NCBI GenBank assembly: GCA_030527765.1
Contig: JAUNAE010000043.1
Location: 5,411 to 17,183 of the forward strand
Direction: 5' to 3'
Length of the DNA: 11,773 bases
Source: Eubacteriales bacterium
Lineage (GTDB): Bacteria > Bacillota_A > Clostridia > Lachnospirales > Lachnospiraceae
Part shown: piece by piece, positions 5,754 to 11,773 of the stretch
How the letters are laid out: the number at the start of each line of letters is the position of its first letter
How positions within the stretch are numbered: position 1 is the stretch's first letter
The notes under the pieces: model-generated
What the model was told of the DNA's origin: nothing
Seen by the model: the letters and a program-made list of their open reading frames with translations, nothing else
Database searches by the model: none
Position numbers and translations under genes: made by a program

Positions 5754-5794
5754 AGCAATACGGAATAGATTGGGATAGACCGGGAGGACGGTGA
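5699..5794 (+). other. Out-of-frame C-terminal tail of the metallopeptidase-like gene
   Basis: The -1 frame relative to the gene at 5391 encodes 31 residues beginning EPVYRIRPHSIQDF and ending YGIDWDRPGGR, then TGA. There is no ribosome binding site or start codon for it, so it is only meaningful joined to the upstream frame. The His in RPHS could be the third zinc ligand (inference). Confidence 0.7.
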
Positions 5795-5798
5795 TTAT

Positions 5799-6314
5799 GT
5801 GGCAAAAGGGAAATATCAACAGTGGATAGAACCGGAAGGATTGCTGAAGATTGAAGGCTGGGCAAGAGATGGATTAACAGAGAAAGATATTGCCCGAAAT
5901 ATGGGGATCAGCAGAGATACACTGAACGAGTGGAAGAAAAAGTATTCCGACATTTCCGACACCTTAAAAAGGGGCAAAGATGTGTCGGATAGACAAGTAG
6001 AGAATGCGTTGTTCCGAAATGCGACAGGTTATGACTATCATGAAATCACCAGAGAAAGGATTTTCAACAAGAAAACGGGACAGTTCGAATTGATGGTGAC
6101 GAAAGATGTCATAAAGCACATGAAACCGGATACGACTGCGCAGATCATATGGCTCAAGAATCGCAAACCGGAGCAGTGGAGTGATCGGCCGAGGACGCAG
6201 AAGGATGAAGAAGAACAGACAGCGAGAATTGACAGGATGAAAGCAGAAATCGAACGCATCTCGAACAATGGTATTCCAGAAGATGACGGAGTGATGATTA
6301 TCAATGATGTGTAA
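5799..6314 (+). CDS. terS: Terminase small subunit
   Basis: The small terminase subunit recognises phage DNA and directs the large subunit to start packaging. The 171 aa protein has an N-terminal helix-turn-helix (about residues 25-47, GLTEKDIARNMGISRDTLNEWKKKYSD), a middle block VENALFRNATGYDYHE, and KPDTTAQIIWLKNRKPEQWSDRP, all characteristic of small terminase subunits of Clostridia phages. The C-terminal 40 residues are charged and helical, as expected for oligomerisation. The start is GTG 5799, about 10 bases after GGGAGGA; the ATG overlapping it at 5797 opens only a 10-codon frame. It overlaps the large subunit gene by 11 bases. Confidence 0.85.
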   Translation: MAKGKYQQWIEPEGLLKIEGWARDGLTEKDIARNMGISRDTLNEWKKKYSDISDTLKRGKDVSDRQVENALFRNATGYDYHEITRERIFNKKTGQFELMVTKDVIKHMKPDTTAQIIWLKNRKPEQWSDRPRTQKDEEEQTARIDRMKAEIERISNNGIPEDDGVMIINDV

Positions 6315-7671
6315 GAAGAAAGAGATCAGAATATCCGAAATAATACTTCCGAAGTACCGAGAGATCTTCAATAACTCTACGTACAAACACATTATTCTTA
6401 CATCAGGACGTGCCGGAACGAAATCGAGTTATACAGCGATCAAGGCGGATTTTCAGATCATGGATCCTTCCGGCGGATCGGTTGTTGTTCTGAGAAAACA
6501 TCACAATAAGCTTCGGAAGACTGTGTACAAAGAAATGCTCCGGGGAATAAACAGGCTGGGAGTCAATAAAGCTGCATTTTCAATTACCAAAAGTCCGATG
6601 GAAATCCGATACAAGAAAACAGGAGGAACTATTTATTTTGCCGGATCTGATGGAGTAGATGACACAAAGGGTATTATTGATGAGGATAAGCCAATAAAAC
6701 TGGTAATACTGGATGAGTTGACAGAGTTCTTTGAAGACGGAGAAGGAGCAGACGAACTGGCCAATATAGAGGCAACCTTCGTCAGAGGTAATTCAACAGG
6801 GTTCCAGATGCTGTATTTATACAATCCTCCAAAGAATCCGAATGCACCGATCAACAAGTGGTGCAAGGAAATGGAGAAAAGGGACGATTGTCTGCATATT
6901 CATTCCACGTACATGGATGTGCCGGTGGAATGGATCGGGCAAGGTCTGATTGAATCAGCTGAGCAGATGGCCATACATGATCCAAAGATGTACAGATGGG
7001 TATGGTTGGGAGAGTCCATAGGTGTTGATGAAATCATATATTACATGTTTGGAAACCGACACATACAGAAACCACCGGACGATAGACGGTATGAAATTGT
7101 CTATATAGGCGGAGACTATGGACAGCAAAATGCGACAACCTATCAGGCAGCAGGAATTGACACATACAACAAGAAAATAACAGGGCTTGGAGAATTCTAT
7201 CACTCAGGAAGAGAGACAGGAAAACAGAGAAGCCCTTCAGAATATGCGCAGGACTTAGTAGACCTTATGGATCGGATCCATGAGCAATACGAGACCCGCG
7301 CTTTTTTCGTATTCCTGGATCCGTCGGCGAAGGGTTTGCAGGAAGAGATCCAGAGAGCTACAAGAAATCTGGCTTATCAAGTGCTTGTGAGGGACGCAGA
7401 GAATGACGTTGCTCTAGGAATCAGCAGAGTTCAGAAGGCTTTGATATTTGACATATTGCAGGTATCGCCGACACAGGAGCACCTAGTCGAGGAATTCGGG
7501 CTTTATGAGTATGACAAAAAGTCAATCGAGAAGGGGAAAGAGGTCCCTGTGAAGGAGAACGACCATTGTATGGATGCACTTCGCTACATGGTTATGGGAG
7601 CATGGAGATATATAAAATACTGGATTCCAGTGGAGGAAAAGGAGGAAGAAATCAAAATTGAATATCTTTAA
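6304..7671 (+). CDS. terL: Terminase large subunit, PBSX-type
   Basis: This is the packaging motor: an ATPase that pumps DNA into the prohead plus a nuclease that cuts it to length. In the 455 aa product the Walker A-like loop is GRAGTKSS (35-42), Walker B is LVILDELTE (133-141), and the YNPPKNP coupling segment is at 173-179. The RNase H-like nuclease domain has the acidic residues expected: D271 in IGGDYGQQNAT, D339 in FLDPSAKG, and D420/D424 in ENDHCMDALRYMV. All key residues are present, so it should be active. Two ATGs stand in tandem at 6304 and 6307. The product is 455 aa, normal for this family, and the C-terminus is very acidic (EEKEEEI). It overlaps terS upstream and the portal gene downstream. 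Confidence 0.95.
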   Translation: MMCKKKEIRISEIILPKYREIFNNSTYKHIILTSGRAGTKSSYTAIKADFQIMDPSGGSVVVLRKHHNKLRKTVYKEMLRGINRLGVNKAAFSITKSPMEIRYKKTGGTIYFAGSDGVDDTKGIIDEDKPIKLVILDELTEFFEDGEGADELANIEATFVRGNSTGFQMLYLYNPPKNPNAPINKWCKEMEKRDDCLHIHSTYMDVPVEWIGQGLIESAEQMAIHDPKMYRWVWLGESIGVDEIIYYMFGNRHIQKPPDDRRYEIVYIGGDYGQQNATTYQAAGIDTYNKKITGLGEFYHSGRETGKQRSPSEYAQDLVDLMDRIHEQYETRAFFVFLDPSAKGLQEEIQRATRNLAYQVLVRDAENDVALGISRVQKALIFDILQVSPTQEHLVEEFGLYEYDKKSIEKGKEVPVKENDHCMDALRYMVMGAWRYIKYWIPVEEKEEEIKIEYL

Positions 7672-9088
7672 TTATTTCAAGAATAAAGGGATCGATACTC
7701 TGGATCCTTCTTTCTACAAAAAGATCGAAGGATGGAAAAGCTGGTACAATGGCCGGGTCAGAAATTTCTCGTTTTATAAGATCTACTCCGGACATGGAAC
7801 CTATTCCAGGAAGCAGCGGAAAAGCCTTGGTATGGCAAAAAAGCTGTCAGAGGATATTGCTGATTTGCTCTTGAATGAGAGAGTAAGAATCACAGTAGAC
7901 GATGAAAAAACGATGGATTTCGTGCATTATGTGCTGAATGAAAACGATTTTTTTGTTTTGGGAAACGACTACCAGGAACGAAAAGCTTATACAGGAACAG
8001 TTGCATACATTCCGTATATCAAAAACGGTGAAGTTGATGCAAATGGGGAATTTGTGGCCGGAGAGATCGGTATTGATTATGTGTCAGCTGCAAATATCTA
8101 TCCGGTAAGCTGGGAAAATGGGAAAGTTACAGAGTGTGTATTTGCATTTTCCAAGACAACCAACAGAAAAAAATATCTGCAATTGCAGTACCATCATCTA
8201 GAGATTGTTACTGAGAAACTGCAATATGTGATCGAGAACACAGTACTGGAATGCAGAACAGGAGAACAGGATGGAATTGAGCTGGAAGAGGAAGAATGGA
8301 GAAAACTGAAGCCATTTAGAAATCTGGCACGAAGAATCGAGACGGGATCTACAGAACCACAATTCGCAATCGACAAGCTAAACATTGTTAATAACGCAGA
8401 TCTGGATGAGAGTAATCCCATGGGAGTTGCAATATTTGCAAATGCTATCGATGTACTGAAGAAACTGGACATTGAATATGATTCCTATAGCAGTGAATTC
8501 GAACTGGGAAGAAAGAGAGTCTTCGTAGCCCCGGAGATGATGAAGAATGTGGACGGTTCTCCTGCATTTGATGCGGATGACACAGTATTCTACCGCCTTC
8601 CGGATAATTACAGTGAAAAAGGGGAGAACATGATTCATGAAATCAACATGGAACTTCGTGCGGAACAGCACAGCAAAGCCATAAGTGATGATTTGAATTA
8701 TCTGTCCCTGAAATGTGGATTTGGAACAGAAAGATACAAGTTTGAGGGTGGGCAGGCAAAGACTGCAACAGAGGTTGTCTCTGAGAACTCTGATATGTAT
8801 CGAATGCTGCAGAAGCATGAGATTGTTCTAAACAATGCAATTCAGACACTGATCAGAATCATTATCCGGCTTGGTATAGCCCTTGGGAATCAGCTGGATC
8901 TGAATGCAGAGGTGAAGATTGATTTTGATGATTCGATCATTGAGGACAAAGAAGCTGAACGACTGCAGGATCGGCAGGATGTATCTATAGGAGCCATGGG
9001 ATTGGCAGAGTACCGGGCTAAGTGGTATGGAGAGACTGAAGAGGAAGCAGCAAAGAAGGTACAGGAACCGGCAGAAGTGATTATGTAA
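7658..9088 (+). CDS. Phage portal protein, SPP1 Gp6-like
   Basis: The portal forms the dodecameric ring at one capsid corner through which DNA passes and to which the terminase and tail attach. The 476 aa length and the order terS-terL-portal-minor capsid fit the SPP1 family. Recognisable parts are SEDIADLLLNERVRITVDD near the N-terminus, the YTGTVAYIPYIKNGE and IYPVSWENGKVTECVFAFSKT strands, the IANAIDVLK-type segment followed by DIEYDSYSSEFELGRKRVFV, the LSLKCGFGTERYKFEGG block and the late helix KTATEVVSENSDMYRM. The start is TTG 7658, inside the end of terL and about 12 bases after AAAAGGAGG; there is no in-frame ATG nearby. The C-terminus is acidic, as usual. Confidence 0.9.
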   Translation: MNIFNYFKNKGIDTLDPSFYKKIEGWKSWYNGRVRNFSFYKIYSGHGTYSRKQRKSLGMAKKLSEDIADLLLNERVRITVDDEKTMDFVHYVLNENDFFVLGNDYQERKAYTGTVAYIPYIKNGEVDANGEFVAGEIGIDYVSAANIYPVSWENGKVTECVFAFSKTTNRKKYLQLQYHHLEIVTEKLQYVIENTVLECRTGEQDGIELEEEEWRKLKPFRNLARRIETGSTEPQFAIDKLNIVNNADLDESNPMGVAIFANAIDVLKKLDIEYDSYSSEFELGRKRVFVAPEMMKNVDGSPAFDADDTVFYRLPDNYSEKGENMIHEINMELRAEQHSKAISDDLNYLSLKCGFGTERYKFEGGQAKTATEVVSENSDMYRMLQKHEIVLNNAIQTLIRIIIRLGIALGNQLDLNAEVKIDFDDSIIEDKEAERLQDRQDVSIGAMGLAEYRAKWYGETEEEAAKKVQEPAEVIM

Positions 9089-9101
9089 GGCGGTGGGATA
9101 A

Positions 9102-10826
9102 ATGACACAAGGCGAACTTGAACAGATCCCACTGGGACTTCAAAGAACAATGTCGGAACTGGAAATCCGTATCATGACCGATATTGTACGAAGGATTGAA
9201 AACAATGGGTTCTCCGGAGCATCTGCAGACTGGCAAATCAACAGGCTGAAGCAACTGGGGATGGCTCAGAAGGAGATAGAACGGTATATTCAGGATGCAA
9301 TGAAGGATTCCGATGTGAAGATAGACGAGATCTTCTCCGACAAGGTATATGAAGAATATTACGGTCATAGCCGGGCTTATCAGAATAACGGAGTCGAACA
9401 GATTCCCTATGAGGAGAATGAGCAGCTGCAGCAGTTGGTGGAAGGACTGAGAAACCAGACAGAGGAAGAATTCCGGAATATGACCGGATCTTTGGGTTTT
9501 GCTATCAGGGATCCGTCCGGAAAGATACAGTATTCCCCGCTTCGGCAGTTTTACGAGAGCACTTTAGACAGTGCTATGATGGACATTCACTCAGGTGCCT
9601 TCGATTATCAGACGGTTCTGACCCGTGTTATAAGTCAGATGACGAATTCAGGCCTCCGCTGGATTGACTATGACAGCGGATGGCATAACCGGGTGGATGT
9701 GGCTGCGAGACGTGCAGTCATGACCGGATTCCGGCAGATACAAGGGAAGATCAATGAGCAGGTAGCAAACGAACTGAACACAGACATGTACGAGGTTACC
9801 TTTCATGTAGGAGCCAGACCGGAGCATCAGGAATGGCAGGGAAGGGTATATTCCATGGATGAGCTCATTAGTGTTTGTGGACTGGGAGACGTGACAGGCC
9901 TTCATGGAGCGAACTGTTACCATGATTACAAAGCATTCCCGCCCGGATCCGTGCGAACATACACAGACGAACAGCTGGATCAGATGAATGCCGAGGAAAA
10001 TAAGCCGAAGACCTTCAACGGCAGGGAATACACAACCTACGAAGCACTCCAGATGCAGCGCAAGATGGAAACGGCGATGAGAGCCACAAGGCAGCAGATT
10101 CACCTGCTGAAGGAAGGGAAGGCAGATGAACAGACCATCATAGCGAAAAAGGCGAAATATCAAGGCCAGATGCAGACCTACAAAGCCTTCTCTCAGAAGA
10201 TGAAGCTTCCGGAGCAGAAGGATAGGATATTGCAGGATGGATTGAAGGGACGGTTTCTGCCGACAAAGGGTGAATTGAAACAGGTCGCAGTTGAAAAAAA
10301 TGAAAAATCTATTGCGATGAAGATGAAAAGTGATACAATCAAAGAAAGAGGAATTGCTAATAGAAACATGGCAAATGGTATGAGGACAAGCTCCCATCAT
10401 GTTCTGACGGACGGCGAAATAGAGAGTGTGAAACAGGATGCTCGGATACTTAAAATACCGGAAGGAATACTTTGTTTCAATAAAGGCAATCAGACCGGAT
10501 TTTCAGATACAAGAGTCATTATTCACGTTAGAGGCGATATTCTTCCTGATATAGAATCCAGAAATCTAAGAGACCAATTATCACAAAGAGCTGTTCTTGC
10601 TCATGAGTATTATGGGCATTATATGAGTCATCCTTCAAAATTCCGAGTAGGTGACTGGCGTGATGAATTCAGAGCAAGTTATAAAGCGGCAAAATATGCA
10701 CCGGGATTGACAGACGAAGAACGCAGAATGTTAATGTTGGATGCATATGATAGGGCACGAGAAGCAGGTGTTACTGTGAAATACAACAAATATGCAAGGA
10801 GAATGATTTATGGCTACGATGAATGA
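9102..10826 (+). CDS. Phage minor capsid protein 2 fused to a C-terminal HEYYGH domain
   Basis: Residues 1 to about 290 are minor capsid protein 2 (MuF-like, at the portal), shown by the RVDVAARRAVMTGFRQIQGKI segment and the diagnostic VTFHVGARPEHQEWQGRVYS, GLHGANCYHDYKAFPPG. A charged helical linker follows (about 310-395). From about residue 400 comes a separate domain: SHHVLTDGEIESVKQDA, GFSDTRVIIHVRGDILPD, RAVLAHEYYGH (501-506), GDWRDEFRASYKAAKYAP and LDAYDRAREAGV. HEYYGH is one residue longer than a standard HExxH, so a metal-dependent enzyme is possible but not established. Hand counts show the shift: 32/60 G+C at 10081-10140, 19/60 at 10321-10380, 22/60 at 10561-10620. AAGGCGGTG precedes ATG 9102. 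The next gene overlaps its end by 17 bases. Confidence 0.88.
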   Translation: MTQGELEQIPLGLQRTMSELEIRIMTDIVRRIENNGFSGASADWQINRLKQLGMAQKEIERYIQDAMKDSDVKIDEIFSDKVYEEYYGHSRAYQNNGVEQIPYEENEQLQQLVEGLRNQTEEEFRNMTGSLGFAIRDPSGKIQYSPLRQFYESTLDSAMMDIHSGAFDYQTVLTRVISQMTNSGLRWIDYDSGWHNRVDVAARRAVMTGFRQIQGKINEQVANELNTDMYEVTFHVGARPEHQEWQGRVYSMDELISVCGLGDVTGLHGANCYHDYKAFPPGSVRTYTDEQLDQMNAEENKPKTFNGREYTTYEALQMQRKMETAMRATRQQIHLLKEGKADEQTIIAKKAKYQGQMQTYKAFSQKMKLPEQKDRILQDGLKGRFLPTKGELKQVAVEKNEKSIAMKMKSDTIKERGIANRNMANGMRTSSHHVLTDGEIESVKQDARILKIPEGILCFNKGNQTGFSDTRVIIHVRGDILPDIESRNLRDQLSQRAVLAHEYYGHYMSHPSKFRVGDWRDEFRASYKAAKYAPGLTDEERRMLMLDAYDRAREAGVTVKYNKYARRMIYGYDE

Positions 10827-10986
10827 AAAAGAATATGAAGCATTAGATGAAAAACTGAATCATCCGGATCGGAATGTTGTGTGTCCGAGATGTGGTAATG
10901 AAATTATCTATGAGAAAAGAGGTAACTCTATAGCCGTAGAGTGTAAATCGAAAGGCTGTATTTATGGTGGAATTCGAGGAGTGTAA
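10810..10986 (+). CDS. Small zinc-ribbon-like protein, 58 aa, overlapping the minor capsid gene
   Basis: The product has four cysteines, C25xxC28 and C45 and C50, in NVVCPRCGNEIIYEKRG and VECKSKGC, a compact zinc ribbon, preceded by an acidic helix (MNEKEYEALDEKL). AAGGAG at 10796-10801 lies 8 bases before ATG 10810; ATG 10819 is a possible second start. The gene begins inside the last codons of the minor capsid fusion, so the two are coupled. The DNA has the same AT-rich composition as the C-terminal domain upstream. No function is assigned; position after a possible effector domain makes an immunity or accessory role conceivable. Confidence 0.8.
   Translation: MATMNEKEYEALDEKLNHPDRNVVCPRCGNEIIYEKRGNSIAVECKSKGCIYGGIRGV
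10976..10981 (+). promoter_or_regulatory. Ribosome binding site fixing the YjcQ-like start at 10988
   Basis: GAGGAG ends 6 bases before ATG 10988, whereas the longer frame from GTG 10964 would begin inside the preceding gene without such a site. Confidence 0.7.
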
Positions 10987-10987
10987 C

Positions 10988-11308
10988 ATGGATAATTTCA
11001 AAGCTGTTTATCAAATTTTATCTTCGTTAGAAAAAGCAATGGATTGCCCGGAATTTGATTTATCACAGATAGATGCCAAGGCACTTGGGATATCTGAGGA
11101 ACGATGGGCTAGATATTTTGAGATGATGACAGATGTGGATTACATTAAAGGAGTTAAGGTGTTCCGATCGGTCACCGGAAATACGGTTGTACAGGACCAG
11201 GGAGTTAGGATCACATTAAAAGGACTTGAATACCTTCAGGAAAATTCGACAATGAAGAAAATTTACAATATGGCAAAAGGCATAAAAGAGATCGTACCAG
11301 GAATATAA
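10988..11308 (+). CDS. YjcQ-like protein
   Basis: The 106 aa product matches the YjcQ plan: an opening helix MDNFKAVYQILSSLEKAMD, then EFDLSQIDAKALGISEERWARYFEMMTDVDYIKGVKV, a small turn, and VRITLKGLEYLQENSTMKK. This gives a winged-helix-like fold known from Bacillus and from Firmicutes phages; I know no proven function. GAGGAG lies 6 bases before ATG. The VDYIKGV and ITLKGLEYLQE segments are the most characteristic. It follows the zinc-ribbon gene by one base, and a terminator follows directly, so it closes the AT-rich module that starts in the minor capsid C-terminus. It could be a regulator or the partner of the upstream domain. Confidence 0.8.
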   Translation: MDNFKAVYQILSSLEKAMDCPEFDLSQIDAKALGISEERWARYFEMMTDVDYIKGVKVFRSVTGNTVVQDQGVRITLKGLEYLQENSTMKKIYNMAKGIKEIVPGI

Positions 11309-11312
11309 AATG

Positions 11313-11343
11313 CCACCAGTCGGAATCGGCCGGTGGTATTTTT
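11313..11343 (+). terminator. Rho-independent terminator after the YjcQ-like gene
   Basis: CCACC (11313-11317) pairs with GGTGG (11332-11336); one mismatch then a further GTC/GGC inner stem, loop GGAATC, and a TATTTTTAT tail. It splits the head gene operon, which is unusual between structural genes, and marks the end of the inserted module. Confidence 0.75.
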
Positions 11344-11359
11344 ATACCCATTTTTAGAA

Positions 11360-11373
11360 TTGCGCCGGCGCAA
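11360..11373. repeat. 14-bp perfect GC palindrome, copy 2 (intergenic)
   Basis: The same TTGCGCCGGCGCAA lies between the terminator at 11313-11343 and the ribosome binding site of the DUF4406 gene. Here it could form a small hairpin just before AAAGGAGG. Confidence 0.8.
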
Positions 11374-11387
11374 AAGGAGGTGAGAAC

Positions 11388-11711
11388 ATGAAGGTATTTA
11401 TATCACAGCCGATGAATGGTCAGGGTAGGATGAACATTGAAATTAGAAGAAGTGCGCTGATTGAAGAAATCAAAAAAATTCTTGGTGAGGATATTGAGAT
11501 TATCGATTCCATTCAGGACACAAAAGACAAGTCACCGTTGGAATGCTTATCGGAATCGATCAGATTACTGGCGACAGCAGATGTAGTATATTTTGACACG
11601 TTCTGGGAAAAGGCCAGAGGATGCAGAATCGAACATGAATGTGCCGTGGAATATGGAAAAATGATTATCGATGATTCACAGGGCTGTTGGATGCAGTGGA
11701 GAAAATTATGA
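11388..11711 (+). CDS. DUF4406 protein (nucleoside 2-deoxyribosyltransferase-like fold)
   Basis: The 107 aa product shows the family pattern: MKVFISQPMNG at the start, a Rossmann-like first helix, DSIQDTKDKSPLECLSESIRLLATADVVYF in the middle, and GCRIEHECAVEYG near the end, with the Glu of EYG at the position of the usual catalytic glutamate. Related small proteins are common in phages, where nucleotide or base metabolism is suspected, but no reaction is shown. AAAGGAGGTGAG gives a very strong ribosome binding site 4-8 bases before ATG 11388. Its TGA overlaps the ATG of the following gene. Confidence 0.85.
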   Translation: MKVFISQPMNGQGRMNIEIRRSALIEEIKKILGEDIEIIDSIQDTKDKSPLECLSESIRLLATADVVYFDTFWEKARGCRIEHECAVEYGKMIIDDSQGCWMQWRKL

Positions 11712-11773
11712 TTAAAGTAAAAATAACATCAAAGGAAATTGATATGCATGGTCACGCAGAGTGTTCTGTAAAT
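11708..11773 (+). CDS. 5' end of a Prp-like cysteine protease gene (partial)
   Basis: Only 22 codons are in the window: MIKVKITSKEIDMHGHAECS and two more. The opening strand followed by GHA resembles Prp (ribosomal-processing cysteine protease, formerly DUF464), in which His of GHA is catalytic; the Cys motif would be just outside. In staphylococci Prp trims L27 and phage scaffold and capsid proteins. A phage-encoded homologue next to the head genes would fit a head maturation role, which is inference. The ATG overlaps the DUF4406 stop (ATGA). Confidence 0.6.
   Translation, partial: MIKVKITSKEIDMHGHAECSVN

Noticed and set aside
5799..6314. Transposase fragment, because of the helix-turn-helix
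   Set aside because: The later blocks (ENALFRNATGYDY, WLKNRKPEQWSD) and position before the large subunit mark it as terminase small subunit; no inverted repeats or catalytic domain are present.
9648..10400. Long reverse-strand open frame of 250 codons opposite the minor capsid gene
   Set aside because: It lies wholly inside a well-supported gene, has no ribosome binding site or recognisable domain, and its Cys/His/Leu-rich composition is what the antisense of a Gln/Glu/Lys-rich gene gives.
1..11773. CRISPR arrays, insertion sequences or a diversity-generating retroelement
   Set aside because: No regularly spaced repeats, no transposase or reverse transcriptase and no paired template/variable repeats were found by reading the window.

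Overview
The window is a continuous piece of a tailed-phage genome, most likely a prophage of a gut Clostridia/Lachnospiraceae-type Firmicute. The evidence is the moderate-to-low GC, strong AAGGAGG-type ribosome binding sites, heavy AGA/ATA codon use, sigma-A promoters of perfect TTGACA-17-TATAAT form, and a gene set typical of siphophages from these hosts (PcfJ-like, SSB, a DUF1492/ArpU-type late regulator, PBSX-type terminase, SPP1-type portal, phage minor capsid protein 2). All recognised genes lie on the + strand. Host assignment is inference; no host chromosomal gene and no attachment site is visible.

Layout. (1) 1-3936, end of the early/replication region: C-terminal part of a PcfJ-like protein, a protein with a long acidic linker, two small Cys-rich proteins, a small basic protein, SSB, a 69-75 aa phage protein and an HNH-like zinc protein. 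Most are chained by ATGA overlaps. (2) 3952-4395: DUF1492-type late transcription activator with a TTG start. Its stop overlaps a strong promoter that runs almost at once into an intrinsic terminator (4392-4469), an arrangement like lambda pR'-tR'. (3) 4489-5290: a self-contained hicAB toxin-antitoxin cassette with its own consensus promoter, two related 19-bp palindromes and its own terminator. hicA begins with GTG and encodes only 57 aa. (4) 5292-5365: a tRNA with a CAT anticodon directly after the hicAB terminator. (5) 5391-9088: packaging and portal module, made of a metallopeptidase-like gene that appears frameshifted, the small and large terminase subunits and the portal. (6) 9102-11343: minor capsid protein 2 with a C-terminal extension carrying HEYYGH, followed by a 58 aa zinc-ribbon-like protein, a YjcQ-like protein and a terminator. 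From about 10284 the DNA becomes visibly AT-richer, so the C-terminal domain and the two small genes look like one exchangeable module. (7) 11360-11773: a perfect 14-bp GC-rich palindrome also present inside the gene at 938-2218, a DUF4406 protein, and the 5' end of what looks like a Prp-type cysteine protease.

How it works together. The early genes support DNA replication and recombination. The DUF1492 protein probably switches on the late operon, where TerS/TerL cut and pump DNA through the portal and minor capsid proteins complete the connector. hicAB and the AT-rich module behind the minor capsid core are cargo ('morons'). The most interesting candidate for an undescribed system is the virion-protein fusion at 9102-10826 with its two trailing small genes: by analogy with MuF-type polymorphic toxins it could be an effector carried on the capsid plus an immunity or accessory protein. 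That function is inference only.
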